Below are positions 37,216-46,969 of a stretch of 64,000 nt of DNA, piece after piece (the stretch's first letter is position 1; each line of letters opens with the position of its first letter). The notes below the pieces were generated by a model. That model was not told the DNA's origin and ran no database searches. It was given only the letters and a program-made list of their open reading frames with translations. This stretch comes from Roseibium sp. HPY-6 (lineage in GTDB: Bacteria > Pseudomonadota > Alphaproteobacteria > Rhizobiales > Stappiaceae). The stretch is from the NCBI RefSeq assembly GCF_040530035.1, contig NZ_JBEWCD010000002.1, forward strand, positions 2,215,793 to 2,279,792. Reading direction: 5' to 3'. The position numbers and the translations under genes were made by a program.

Positions 37216-40200
37216 TCAGGCAATTATATCATCTGCCAACAGCGGGCTAATTTCGAGCGGAGAAAGAAGATCTCCGTTGGAATTGTAAACGCTGGCGTCA
37301 GCATCAATGTAGAAGAGCTTTTCTTCCTTGTAACGAGTGGACGTGAAGACATTGAAGAGATTGCCATCAAACTCAGTTTGACCGCTTGCAACGAACGAAA
37401 CGGCATTTGAGCTGTCATCAAAAACCACGCTGTCGCCGTCATTTGCGAAAACGTACAAACCGTCGGCTGAGTCGAGGCCACTGGCGTCCCGATGATCGAT
37501 CGTTAGTGTCTGATTGGTATCGTTTTCGATGTTAAACGCCTCAATCCCAATCAAATAGGCTTTGAACTCGCGCATGTCGATATCTACGAGACTCTCGTCG
37601 AATTGCAGTCTGTCGAAGCCGGCGCCACCATCGAGCCTTTTGTCATCTGCGTCTGCAACGAGTATGTCGTTCCCGTTGCCGCCGAACAGTTTGTCGCTCC
37701 CCAAACCGCCGATGAGTGTGTCATCACCATCGTAGGTCGCGATAACGTCGTTCCCGGCGCCGCCGTCCACAATCTGGCCTTCAGCACTACCCGCCCACAT
37801 GGTGTCGTCTTCTTCGGTTCCAAACAGCGCCTTATTCGTTTGGCCTTCATCACTGTTTGTTTCATCACTGTCATCTACCAGTGGGTCAGTGTCATCCGAA
37901 TCGTTGACCGGCTTGGGATCGTTATTTGCTGGAGCTTCATCCTCATCGGTGGCATCGACTGCTTTTTCAAACGACCCCATCTTCAAGCCGTCTGCGACTT
38001 CTTCTTCCGTCAGTTCATAACCAATATAGGTGAGCTCAGCCAATGAGACGCCCATATCCGTATCATCGTAGGGATCGCCTAGTGTCAGCTTGTGTGAGCC
38101 GTTGCCGACCTGTATCTGACCTTCCAAACCACTGACTTCCGTCAGCTTTTCGCCGTTCAAATAAAGGGCAGCTTTGCCGGTATCGTTGTTGAACGTAAAC
38201 GTGACGGCACTCCATTCGTCCGCTGACAGCTTCGGAAAGGACGATTTCAGCCATGTTGCCCCGTGATCGGTCGTTAGAGCGAGCGATATCGAGGTCGGCG
38301 TCATGAACATTACGAAGCTGGAAGAGAAATTCAGGACGCGGCCGCCAGCGTCTTGAGAGCCATTGAACGCAATGTCAAACGAAACCGAGTATTGCTTGTT
38401 GTTCAGGAAGTCTTGCGTGGCATCGATGCTCACGTTGTCGCCATTAAGGCTTAGACCTTCTTTGCCGTCGATCGTTGTGATCGTCACTTTGTCGCCTAAA
38501 TGCACCCCGTTCGGAGTTCCGGTGGCATCTTTGGCTTGTCCATCTTCGACTTCAAGATTGAAGTAATGCGGAGACTCCAGAACGACGGATTTCGTGAACT
38601 CGACGACTTCGCCGTTCTCGTAGGTAACCTTTGCCGTGGCGTCCTGTCGTCCAGATTCAGAGTAAGTGTGTGTTACGTCGACGCCCTGTTTGGTCGTTCC
38701 GTCCGAAAACACCCACTCGACCGATTTGACGTTTTCAGCCTCATTCCCGGACAAAGAGTAGCTAACTTCTAGAGCATCGCGCCCATAACCGAGTGAAGCC
38801 TCAACGTGACCAGGCTCAACAACCTTGGACATGTTCGCCCCAATGGTTGCTGAAACTTCGTCCGAAACAACAGCTAGGTCTGCTGCTGTTACATTTTCTG
38901 CAAAATAGTTCGCAAAAAAGTCTCCGGCGAAGTTCGCACCAAAAGGATCGGTTGACTGGACAATAACGTTGCCGTTGCTGACCTGAGTGTCCTCATTATA
39001 AATGACCTCAGACTCAACAATGTTATCCGTAATCGTTACGTTTGTGGATGTAACTTGGACGTTGATGATCGGAACTTCGATTGGATCTGGATTCAGTTCT
39101 TTACTGACCAAAGTATTGTTGGAGATTTTTAACCCATCTGTTTCTCCAACGCGAATTCCGTGAAGATGACTGTTGATGATCACGTTATCTTCGATGACGA
39201 AATTCTGATAGAACATGTCTTCGCCGCCACCCTGCGAATCCACGACCTCATTGCGGATGAAGATCGATTGCGTGAAAACGCCTTCGCCCTGGTCCAACAA
39301 ATTGTCTCGAATAACGACATTGACACTTGGCTCATCCGTTCCGTTCGTCCAGAACTGGATCATATCTTTGTGGTTTTCAGTATTCTCGTGCGCATCGAAG
39401 TCATGAATATGGTTGCCTTCGATCAGAACATTCTGCACTTCGGCAAAATCGAAGCCATCGCTTGCCATCGAATGCACGTCATTGTTCGTAACGGTCAGAT
39501 TGTCCGTCTCGAAGAAGACTGCACCACGATTAAAATTGAAAAGTTCGGTTTCGGTCAGTGTAAAGTCGGAAGACCCTCTGACCCATAGACCAATGGCATT
39601 GCCATAACCGTCGTCGAGGTCATTTATGCCTTCTGCGTCATCGCCGTCGATCACCGAGTTTTTGATTTCTACGTTCTCGGAACCCAAAACCTGAAACGGC
39701 CTTGTGTTGTAACGGTCTCCTTCGCTGAATGTGTAATCGAATGTAACTTCTTCAAACGTAATGTTGGAAGATTCTGTGACCAGTAGATTAGAAAACACAG
39801 CAGGGTTGTCCGGGTCAGCGGACTTGAAGGTTACGGTACTTGCCGGATTAAAGTCAGCGAGTGTCAGCCCACCCCAGTCACCGCCTTTCAAAAGAATGGT
39901 TTCACCACCATCCGATTTTGCAATTGCGGCTTGAAGCTCTTCGGGCGTCGAAACCAAAAGGGTTTCTACACTTGCCTCGTTTACATCAGATACAGTTCCG
40001 GACATAGAGTGCCTCTCAAAATGACCAAGTTGAGAGGAACCTATCAAGCTGCTGTTGATTGGCAGTTTAATGTCGGTCTCGTTATTTATGCAAAATTTAA
40101 ATACTTTCGAACTGTTTTCTGAAGAGCCTTCCTCACACGAAGCAGTTTCGACAGCTTCTTCTTGGTTTTTAAGTAGCTTAGAGACTGTTGTTTGAAAATT

Positions 40201-40365
40201 TGATAAAGCGTTCGACGTCTCCGTCAAACTCAATCCGTTACCAGAAATAATCGTCCCAGCTAGAAAAATAACGAATCCAAAAGACGATACAAACATTGCA
40301 ACGAGCACCGGCACATATAACATGCGACGGCGTCTCCTGTAGTTGCGATACTTGTTGGTTGGCAC
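37216..40365 (-). CDS. Large surface/secreted protein: membrane anchor, parallel beta-helix, PKD-like, LamG-like and RTX repeats
   Basis: About 1,049 residues. A basic N-terminus (RNYRRRRR) precedes one membrane helix (LYVPVLVAMFVSSFGFVIFLAG). Next come a right-handed parallel beta-helix of the pectate-lyase/alginate-epimerase kind (about residues 135-480), a PKD-like segment (WVFSDGTTKQGVDVTHTYSESG), a LamG/concanavalin-like domain, an acidic linker, and calcium-binding GGAGNDVIATYDGDDTLIGG repeats with a hydrophobic C-terminus typical of type I secretion. The GTG at 40365 has GGGAG 7 nt upstream. However, an internal ATG at 40005 (MSGTVSDV) also has GAGAGG 6 nt upstream and would give a 929-residue protein without the helix, the usual form of type I substrates. 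It probably acts on or binds the exopolysaccharide; enzymatic activity is not shown. Confidence 0.85.
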   Translation of the reverse strand: MPTNKYRNYRRRRRMLYVPVLVAMFVSSFGFVIFLAGTIISGNGLSLTETSNALSNFQTTVSKLLKNQEEAVETASCEEGSSENSSKVFKFCINNETDIKLPINSSLIGSSQLGHFERHSMSGTVSDVNEASVETLLVSTPEELQAAIAKSDGGETILLKGGDWGGLTLADFNPASTVTFKSADPDNPAVFSNLLVTESSNITFEEVTFDYTFSEGDRYNTRPFQVLGSENVEIKNSVIDGDDAEGINDLDDGYGNAIGLWVRGSSDFTLTETELFNFNRGAVFFETDNLTVTNNDVHSMASDGFDFAEVQNVLIEGNHIHDFDAHENTENHKDMIQFWTNGTDEPSVNVVIRDNLLDQGEGVFTQSIFIRNEVVDSQGGGEDMFYQNFVIEDNVIINSHLHGIRVGETDGLKISNNTLVSKELNPDPIEVPIINVQVTSTNVTITDNIVESEVIYNEDTQVSNGNVIVQSTDPFGANFAGDFFANYFAENVTAADLAVVSDEVSATIGANMSKVVEPGHVEASLGYGRDALEVSYSLSGNEAENVKSVEWVFSDGTTKQGVDVTHTYSESGRQDATAKVTYENGEVVEFTKSVVLESPHYFNLEVEDGQAKDATGTPNGVHLGDKVTITTIDGKEGLSLNGDNVSIDATQDFLNNKQYSVSFDIAFNGSQDAGGRVLNFSSSFVMFMTPTSISLALTTDHGATWLKSSFPKLSADEWSAVTFTFNNDTGKAALYLNGEKLTEVSGLEGQIQVGNGSHKLTLGDPYDDTDMGVSLAELTYIGYELTEEEVADGLKMGSFEKAVDATDEDEAPANNDPKPVNDSDDTDPLVDDSDETNSDEGQTNKALFGTEEDDTMWAGSAEGQIVDGGAGNDVIATYDGDDTLIGGLGSDKLFGGNGNDILVADADDKRLDGGAGFDRLQFDESLVDIDMREFKAYLIGIEAFNIENDTNQTLTIDHRDASGLDSADGLYVFANDGDSVVFDDSSNAVSFVASGQTEFDGNLFNVFTSTRYKEEKLFYIDADASVYNSNGDLLSPLEISPLLADDIIA

Positions 40366-41554
40366 TGCGAAGCTCCCAATCAATGCAATTTTGCGAACAC
40401 CATAGGGTCAGGTAATAACGTGATCCAATTTGATATAGACTTGTGTCGAGTAAACAGTGGCCACTATGTGCCAAGCCCATGTTAACATAGACAAGATGTT
40501 TTCGGACGCCTGCGTGTTGAAAACGGCTTCATCATATTCAAGTGAACGTCTTTTTCGTCGAGTCTCTGAAATGCACCAGACAGTGCCATTGAGTGTCAGC
40601 AAAGCAACAGGATGTGGACGTTATCGATCTTGAGTGGCAATTTTGGGCTCAAAGAGCGGCTATTTTTGACGATTCGCGCTTTTTGGACCCTTGAAAGAGC
40701 GAATGCCTTTGTTGCCTGACGCCGTGCAATCCATGCTGAGTTCATTTGCGTGTGTCGGGTAACAAGTAGTTCAACGCAATGGGCAACGGAACGAAATGTT
40801 CCTTTTGCAAAGTTCCAAAGCACAAAAAAAGTGAAGACGGGTAAGATAAGACTGAAATCTCGCAACCAAGTTTGATGTTGCACATAGCGAGAGACCATGT
40901 CGCTCCTCAGGACGGGCATTTGTTCATGATGCCGAGCCAAAGAGTCGGTCAGTTATCCTGAGCCTGCCCAAGGAAGGAGGTCTCCATGGTTGGAACGAAT
41001 ACAATTCGTGTCCAAATCGAAGATCGCAGTAATTTGGGGGTATCGAATAAGTTCTGCAAAGCGGGAAACAGGATGCATCCTCCCTGCTCGCGGGCGAAGC
41101 GGATATTGTTGCGCTTTTTTGTGATTATCCAAACGACCAAGCGCAGTGCATCGAACCAAAAAAGAACCGTAAGGACGTGGCGCATGGTGTGCTCGGCGAC
41201 ATAGTCAACTTTTCAAGCTTGGGCAAACCAGCGCTGTGCTATGATCCGGGCATTCAATTCTCTCTCACCAAACATGCGACTTGAAGGCACAAAATCCCAG
41301 TCGCCGTTAGATCCTGTTCAAGAACAGGCGTCGATCGTTTTGCCGTGCGCCGGTCGAATTGACTGGACGGTCTACAAATCAGTTCCAGTCTAACTTCTGT
41401 CAGAGTGCGATGAGGCATATAGACGGCGTGAAAGTTCAGGAGAATGGCGGTTGAGGCCATGTTTGTTGTCGAAATGCAAACACGTGTAAACCACTTGGCC
41501 TGAGAGAACGGAGTTCGACTAGCATGCTCGTGGAAGATGACTTAAGTCAAAGAC
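40366..41554. other. 1.2-kb interval without a recognisable gene
   Basis: Several short frames (60-115 codons) on both strands, none with known motifs. Perfect small palindrome cctgttcaagaacagg at 41313-41328 and a 7-bp inverted repeat gactgga/tccagtc nearby. It may contain promoters for the beta-helix gene and the remains of lost genes. Confidence 0.35.
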
Positions 41555-43186
41555 CTATTGCTCACATTTGCCGGAATCAGTGCGACGTTGGCGCTTTGTT
41601 GCATAAGGTGGGAGCTTTTCCAGAATACAAGGAAAGGCGCTTTCTATGTATCGTCCCACGTGCCGGTCTTGATCAAAGCGCCACGGCTGTCTCTCTACCA
41701 ACCAGATAGTGTCAACATTTTGAAGTGAAACACTCAATTCTTCCACCATGCTCGCATTGATGGCTGGAACACCCGTGTTTCCCGCGGGGTAGACATACTG
41801 TGCTTTGGTCGCCGGAAACGGTCCGGGAACGGGCCGCAGATCAAATTCGGTATCTTGAATTTCCTCGTAGTACATAATTGGAAGAGCCACGGAGTTTGGT
41901 GAGGCAACAATGGTTGGCTTGCTGCCAGGCTCGGCACTTTCCATAACGCGGGCAACTAATTTGCGAAAATTTGCTGCCCTTCGTTCATCCGGATTGGCAA
42001 CCACAGAATGGTAACTGAAGGCGCTCGCGACACCAAACATGGCAATAAGCGATACGGTGACAGTCTTCCAACGGCGTCGCGTGAAGTGGCCTATAGCAAC
42101 CGGCGCTACTGAACAACCAATAATCAGAGCAATTTGCGAGGCTTCAAATGTTCTTCGCAGGTAGATTGGTTGCCATAAATAACTGAGAATTGCGGTCGTT
42201 ATCATTGGAAGAAAAGCAGTCAGGACCAGCAGCACAGGTATCAAAGATCTGGCTCGGTTTTCTTGATTCTTCAAAGATGAATAGAACAGAAAACAAATTC
42301 CCAACAACGAAAGCGGGAAAATGAATAGCCCAGCCCATGACTTTCCAATGGCCAAGCCAAAGGCATCTTTGGCAAATCTGACGGCTGAAGGTGGCGTCAT
42401 CCAAAATCCATGTTCGCCGATGCCTTGAACCTGTGACAGCGAGTTAAATAGAGCCGGAAAATAGGCGATTAGTGCGATCAATCCTGCAAATGTGAGATTG
42501 GTAAGTGTGTGTATCTTTTCCTCGCAGCCAATCCACCAGAAAAATAAGAAAAAAGTAAACAAAAAAACATAAACTATTCCTATATTATGGCTCCACGCAA
42601 GCATCGCCATTCCAAGGCCAAGCAATGCTAAAGCAAGCGTAAGTGTTTTATCACGTCTGAATACCTCAATGAGTGGTCTTGTAAGACGCTCGCCGTTGAT
42701 TAGCAGGTAAGAAACCGAAAATAGAGTGGTTGCCAAGCTTAGCGACATCATCGAATAAGATCGAACGTCATGAGACACCCTAATTTGCGTTTCCGACATT
42801 GCGAATAGGAAAGAAGCCAAGACGGTTACAGTGAGCTGGTCTTTACGAGGTGCGCAAATCCATGCTGTAGCGGCGACAAATGGAATTGAGGCAACACTAA
42901 AGAGTGTCGACAGCAGTCTAAGAGTCGTTTCGTCCGATCCCAGATTACGCCACAACTTTAGTATCGAATAGTAGAGAACAGGTTGAGTCTCAAATGTAGG
43001 AACCTTGGTCCAAAGATAGTGCCAGCTCTGGTCAGAAAACCAAGCGCTGTAGCCTTCGTCCTGCCAAAATGAAAGTGTTGAAATGTTATGAAATCTAACC
43101 AGGAAGGCAAATATCATTACAATGAATACAAAGGCAGTGGCTAATCTCGCTCTGTTTTCATAAAATATGTGCCTATCTAATTTCAT
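41555..43186 (-). CDS. ArnT/PMT-like membrane glycosyltransferase (GT39/GT-C type)
   Basis: A 543-residue integral membrane protein with about ten to twelve helices. The first periplasmic loop has FWQDEGYSAWFS, carrying the acidic DE pair expected of GT-C enzymes that use polyprenyl-phosphate sugars. A charged C-terminal domain of about 150 residues follows the last helix. It probably adds a sugar to a lipid-linked or exported glycan at the periplasmic side. It is transcribed alone on AT-rich DNA, separated from the next gene by 338 bp. The precise donor and acceptor are unknown. Confidence 0.85.
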   Translation of the reverse strand: MKLDRHIFYENRARLATAFVFIVMIFAFLVRFHNISTLSFWQDEGYSAWFSDQSWHYLWTKVPTFETQPVLYYSILKLWRNLGSDETTLRLLSTLFSVASIPFVAATAWICAPRKDQLTVTVLASFLFAMSETQIRVSHDVRSYSMMSLSLATTLFSVSYLLINGERLTRPLIEVFRRDKTLTLALALLGLGMAMLAWSHNIGIVYVFLFTFFLFFWWIGCEEKIHTLTNLTFAGLIALIAYFPALFNSLSQVQGIGEHGFWMTPPSAVRFAKDAFGLAIGKSWAGLFIFPLSLLGICFLFYSSLKNQENRARSLIPVLLVLTAFLPMITTAILSYLWQPIYLRRTFEASQIALIIGCSVAPVAIGHFTRRRWKTVTVSLIAMFGVASAFSYHSVVANPDERRAANFRKLVARVMESAEPGSKPTIVASPNSVALPIMYYEEIQDTEFDLRPVPGPFPATKAQYVYPAGNTGVPAINASMVEELSVSLQNVDTIWLVERQPWRFDQDRHVGRYIESAFPCILEKLPPYATKRQRRTDSGKCEQ

Positions 43187-43524
43187 GAGAAGCTCGATTC
43201 ACAAACTTTTTGAGATTTGCGCATCTTACTCAAAAAGTACGTTTTATGATTGTGAGACATCTTCTGTAGCATTCAAGTTCTCAAACTTTTTTAAAAAAAA
43301 GCAGACAAAGTTTTCCGTCATAGTGCTCAAAGTAAAAAAGAACGAAGGTTCATTTACTTCTCGGAGTACTCTGACTGCTATTGGTACACGTTCTGATAAA
43401 ATTTCATTCTCTCAAATACTCATTCCAAGCCGAAATTTGCTTTGAATGTTCGCTGTGCCATCAGCAAATGTAATGCTCGCACCGACAATGAACGAAAGAA
43501 TTGGAATTAAGTTCTCTTTGTGGT
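43187..43524. other. AT-rich intergenic region with a hairpin
   Basis: 338 bp without a gene. A perfect 10-bp inverted repeat, actttttgag / ctcaaaaagt, spans 43205-43238 in the leader of the GT39-like gene. It could be a terminator of the upstream GT4 transcript or a leader structure. Confidence 0.4.
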
Positions 43525-44763
43525 TCAGCGCATTTGTGTTTCGTTTTTTACGACACTCACGCCGTTGTACAGCTTGACCAGCCTTTCGATTTTACGATCC
43601 CATAGACCGATTTCTTGAACCCGTTCAAGAGCCCCTTTTGCGAGCGCCGACAATCTTTCAGCGTCTGTCGCAAGTGTGCGAATTGAGCTTGCCAACTCGT
43701 CGGCAAATATGGCGGGTTCGGAGGGGGAAAGTCTTATTCCGCAACTGTTGTCAACGATGTGCCCGGGACCGCCAATCGATGTCGTAATGACCGGTAATCC
43801 GTGGCGCATTGCCTCAAAGAGCACGATCCCTGTTGGCTCTCGAAAACTTGGAAAGAGAAACACGTCTGCATCCGCATAAAGTTCGTCCACTTCATCCTTT
43901 GGCACCCGCCCAAGAAACTGCACCTGATCGGTCACACCTAATGCCTCAGCTTCCTTGCGGCAGTCCTGCAGATCTTCCCCGTCTCCGGCAATCTTGAGCA
44001 CAACCTCTGGCAAATCCTTCAATTTGGCCATCGCTCTTACGGCGTCGCGAACGCCTTTTGTTCGAATGACGCGACCCACAAACAAGAGACGGAGTTTACC
44101 GCGGCCAACAGACGGACGTTTTTCTGAAATAGCCAAACTGTCGATACCCACTTCAGTATCATATTCGACTCGCTTGAGATTAAGGTGGGACAACGCCTCT
44201 GATACATATTCACCGGAGCAAATGACGGCCTCGGCGCACTTGTAAGTGCGGCGCAAAAACGGATCGTATCGTAGCCTGAAATTGTCTGTTTCACGAAGCC
44301 GGGCGAACAGAGGCTCTGTCTTCAACTCCGCCTTGAATTCTTCCGGCGTGGGCAAGCCGCCTGCCACCGGGCCAATAATGTACGGGTATCCCAAGCCTGC
44401 ACAGGGGGTAGGGAATCTGAAGGCCATGGGCGTCAAGTGATGAATGAGGTCGAAGTGTTCGCCTTTCTTTCGGGCATTTTTGATCCATGATCTGGCTCGA
44501 AAGTAGAATGGTACGTAGAATGGTTTGAGGGTTCCATTGAGGCGACGCCAACCGTCAACCCAACCCAATGCGTTCCATTCGATAACACGCACACCGGGCA
44601 GTTGGAGGGAAGGGGCAACGCGCCCTGGAAGATGTAAAGTCAGCAGTGTAACGTCGCAGACTTTGGCTATGCGCGAAATCCATTCATAGCCGCAATGTGA
44701 CTCGCCGATCTCCGATCTGTCGCATTGCGAGGCCACAATGAGAACGCGCAAACGTCCCGTCAT
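43525..44763 (-). CDS. Family 4 glycosyltransferase (GT-B)
   Basis: A 412-residue GT4 enzyme. N-terminal domain: RVLIVASQCDRSEIGESHCGYEW; hinge and donor domain: LLFVGRVIRTKGVRDAVRAM, KIAGDGEDLQDC, VQFLGRVPKDEVDELYADADVF and the E-x7-E-type FREPTGIVLFEAMRHGLPVI. The ATG at 44763 has TAGGA upstream and lies 2 nt from the upstream GT2 stop; the longer frame (44796) would overlap that gene. It is co-transcribed with the GT2 before it. Confidence 0.92.
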   Translation of the reverse strand: MTGRLRVLIVASQCDRSEIGESHCGYEWISRIAKVCDVTLLTLHLPGRVAPSLQLPGVRVIEWNALGWVDGWRRLNGTLKPFYVPFYFRARSWIKNARKKGEHFDLIHHLTPMAFRFPTPCAGLGYPYIIGPVAGGLPTPEEFKAELKTEPLFARLRETDNFRLRYDPFLRRTYKCAEAVICSGEYVSEALSHLNLKRVEYDTEVGIDSLAISEKRPSVGRGKLRLLFVGRVIRTKGVRDAVRAMAKLKDLPEVVLKIAGDGEDLQDCRKEAEALGVTDQVQFLGRVPKDEVDELYADADVFLFPSFREPTGIVLFEAMRHGLPVITTSIGGPGHIVDNSCGIRLSPSEPAIFADELASSIRTLATDAERLSALAKGALERVQEIGLWDRKIERLVKLYNGVSVVKNETQMR

Positions 44764-44765
44764 GT

Positions 44766-45710
44766 TCAAATTCCTACCGACTTTTTTGTCGACCATGTCC
44801 GATGATGGTGCAGAACGACATTGATAAAGTGATTGCGCCGTTCTTTTGATTTAGCGTCTCTTTGAAGCAGGCTGGCGCAACTCCAGTACGCGGCTCTAGT
44901 CGCATTAAAGGTAAGAAGAACGAGCCAGGTGGCAAAACTGCCTAACAAGCCGTAGTGTTTCGCATGCAGCTTCACTGTCGCACTCGTGAGCATCAGGTCG
45001 CGTTTGTAGTTGAGTTTTCGAACGGAACCGCCGCCGTGATGGGTGATTACGCCAACAGGTGCAAAACGCAAATTCCACCCAGCGTCTTGAAATCTTTTGC
45101 ACCAGTCGGTTTCTTCTCCATAAAAGAAAAAGTTCTCGTCCAGTAACCCGACTTGTTCCATCGCCGTGCGGCGGACCAGCATGTAGCATCCGGTCACAAC
45201 GTCCACGTCTCTTTCGTCGTCTCTGTTCCAATTGACCATCTGATATCGGTCGAGGAATTTGGGCCACCGAAGTTTCGACAGCCCGCTCGTTTGAAGCATC
45301 AGATTGATCAAAGTCGGAAACCGGCTACAGGTCGGTTGTAAAGATCCGTCTGTGTTGAGCACGCGGCACCCCATGACTCCAACGTCTGGGTTTTGTTCAA
45401 GATATTCGACCGATTTTGGCAATACGTCGCCATGAATGAGAGTATCGGAATTGAGTAGAAGCACATACTCCCCTTTTGAAATTTCAATCGCTTGATTGTT
45501 TGCCGCGGCAAAGCCTCGGTTCTCCGAGTTGGCGATTAACACTGCTTCGGGGAAAGACTCTTCTACCATTTCTCTCGAACCGTCAGATGAAGCATTATCA
45601 ACTACGATTACTTCAGCGTCGACTTCGCTCAAACCGGAAAAAACGGTCTCAAGACATTCCCTGGTCATTTTCAGGGTGTTCCAGCTAATAATGATAATCG
45701 AAAGCTGCAT
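44766..45710 (-). CDS. Family 2 glycosyltransferase (rhamnosyltransferase-like)
   Basis: A 314-residue GT-A enzyme. Motifs: SIIIISWNTLKMTRECLETV, VIVVDNASSDGSREMV, NRGFAAANNQAIE, the DxD motif in VLLLNSDTLI, VVTGCYMLVRRTAMEQVG and FFFYGEETDWCKRFQDAGW. This layout is that of WbbL/RfbN-like rhamnosyltransferases, which fits the rml operon in the locus, but the donor is not proven. C-terminal hydrophobic segment LGSFATWLVLLTFNATRAAY may contact the membrane. Confidence 0.92.
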   Translation of the reverse strand: MQLSIIIISWNTLKMTRECLETVFSGLSEVDAEVIVVDNASSDGSREMVEESFPEAVLIANSENRGFAAANNQAIEISKGEYVLLLNSDTLIHGDVLPKSVEYLEQNPDVGVMGCRVLNTDGSLQPTCSRFPTLINLMLQTSGLSKLRWPKFLDRYQMVNWNRDDERDVDVVTGCYMLVRRTAMEQVGLLDENFFFYGEETDWCKRFQDAGWNLRFAPVGVITHHGGGSVRKLNYKRDLMLTSATVKLHAKHYGLLGSFATWLVLLTFNATRAAYWSCASLLQRDAKSKERRNHFINVVLHHHRTWSTKKSVGI

Positions 45711-46102
45711 GATTTGTTTTATCTTTCATTCGAAGATTAACTTGATCGATCACTTCTAGGTATCAAGATTTGACAGTTGTCTTGATCGTCAAACAGAGAT
45801 GCATATCTGGATATCCGCAGTTCTTAAGCTGAATTAAAGCTAAGATCTGAGTGGGACCCTATATCATTGATCACGAAAAAAAAATGTAAGCTTTCGAACA
45901 TGATTTACGTCGTTAAATAACCTGGACAATGATTAGCGGCATTGAGCATCACATCCGGCTATCGTTGCAATTCGACAGTTCTGTTAAATGCAAACGGATG
46001 GCTTTCGTACGTACTTTTTTTTGACTAGAACCTCAACTTGAGACCAATCATTTGGTCCAAATAGAGATGAATTTGCAGGTAAGGCCGAATTCAGAATTAT
46101 TT
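45711..46102. other. Intergenic region with repeated cttgatcg elements
   Basis: 392 bp without a gene. The octamer cttgatcg occurs twice near 45740 and 45780, with an inverted repeat atcaag/cttgat between them. A TTAA-N6-TTAA element around 45825 is one base short of the CtrA spacing. Promoter of the GT2-GT4 pair expected here. Confidence 0.35.
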
Positions 46103-46939
46103 TCAATAGTAATAATCTTCGCTTTTAACGGTTTCGCACTTGTTCAGCACAATTCCGAGCAGTTTTTCAAGTTCACTAATTTGTAGCTCGCATTCGTCTA
46201 CTTCTGCTGTTGTCGTCATGCCGGCCGCCACAACAAGCAAAGACGTGTCGACGCGAGGGAGAAACCCGAGCGCGTCGTCGCTGCTACGCATGGGCGGGAG
46301 GTCGAACAAGATGATTTCTGGTGAAAGTTCTTTATTGATGAACTCGAAAAGCTCTAGCATTTTTGGCGCTTGCAGCAATTCGGAAGATGCAGGCGTGTGA
46401 CCGCTATTCAATCCAAGAGTTAAGTTCTCGTCGGCTTTCAGAAAACAGTCCTTTGCCTCAGCTCGTCCCAGCAGGAACTGTGCAATGGACCGATCCGGTT
46501 CAATATTTAATGTCGGTGCGATTGAAGGACGTCTCAGATCCAGGTCTACAACGACAGTTTTAAGGCCTGGATTGCGGGAAAGACTGAAGGCAAGATTGAG
46601 CGTGACCATCGTCTTGCCGCAGTTGGGTGTCGGGGAGGTGATTGCAAGCGACTTCCAATTGTTGTCAGACATCGCCTGGCGAACGCGTGTACGCAGCAGA
46701 TTGAAAGCAATATAGTTTGGGTCATCCATCGATTTGGAGACAATCCGCTTTCTTTCCAAATGCTTTGGGTCAATCTCGACGGTGCGGAGAACAAGCTCTT
46801 CGGGCTTGGCTGAAACCTCGGTAGAGTCGACTTTCTGAAGTGGCAGGCGGCGTTCTGCCGGCCGAGGCGTTTCAGTCGCATGAGCGACTGTTTCGTCCAA
46901 CACGCCGGCTTTTTTAAGCGCACTCTTGATATGTTCCAC
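46103..46939 (-). CDS. Tyrosine autokinase of the exopolysaccharide locus (BY-kinase, CpsD/XrtA-associated type)
   Basis: A 278-residue cytoplasmic BY-kinase. It has Walker A-type SPTPNCGKTMVTLNLA, the Walker A' motif VVVDLDLRRP, a Walker B-like LFDLPPM, and a C-terminal tyrosine cluster (EDYYY) that is the autophosphorylation site of the family. It works with the membrane chain-length protein encoded just upstream to control polymer length and export. The GTG start at 46939 has GGAG 7 nt upstream. It is separated from the Wzz-like gene by 30 bp. Confidence 0.92.
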   Translation of the reverse strand: MEHIKSALKKAGVLDETVAHATETPRPAERRLPLQKVDSTEVSAKPEELVLRTVEIDPKHLERKRIVSKSMDDPNYIAFNLLRTRVRQAMSDNNWKSLAITSPTPNCGKTMVTLNLAFSLSRNPGLKTVVVDLDLRRPSIAPTLNIEPDRSIAQFLLGRAEAKDCFLKADENLTLGLNSGHTPASSELLQAPKMLELFEFINKELSPEIILFDLPPMRSSDDALGFLPRVDTSLLVVAAGMTTTAEVDECELQISELEKLLGIVLNKCETVKSEDYYY

Positions 46940-46969
46940 TCGATAACTCCGACTTTGTTTTCAGCACGC

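Noticed and set aside
41313..41328. Palindrome cctgttcaagaacagg as a LexA box
   Set aside because: The alphaproteobacterial LexA motif is GTTC-N7-GTTC and the E. coli type needs CTGT-N8-ACAG; neither spacing fits.
43286..43302. T-run followed by A-run as a terminator
   Set aside because: The pairing is A-T only and has no stable GC stem.
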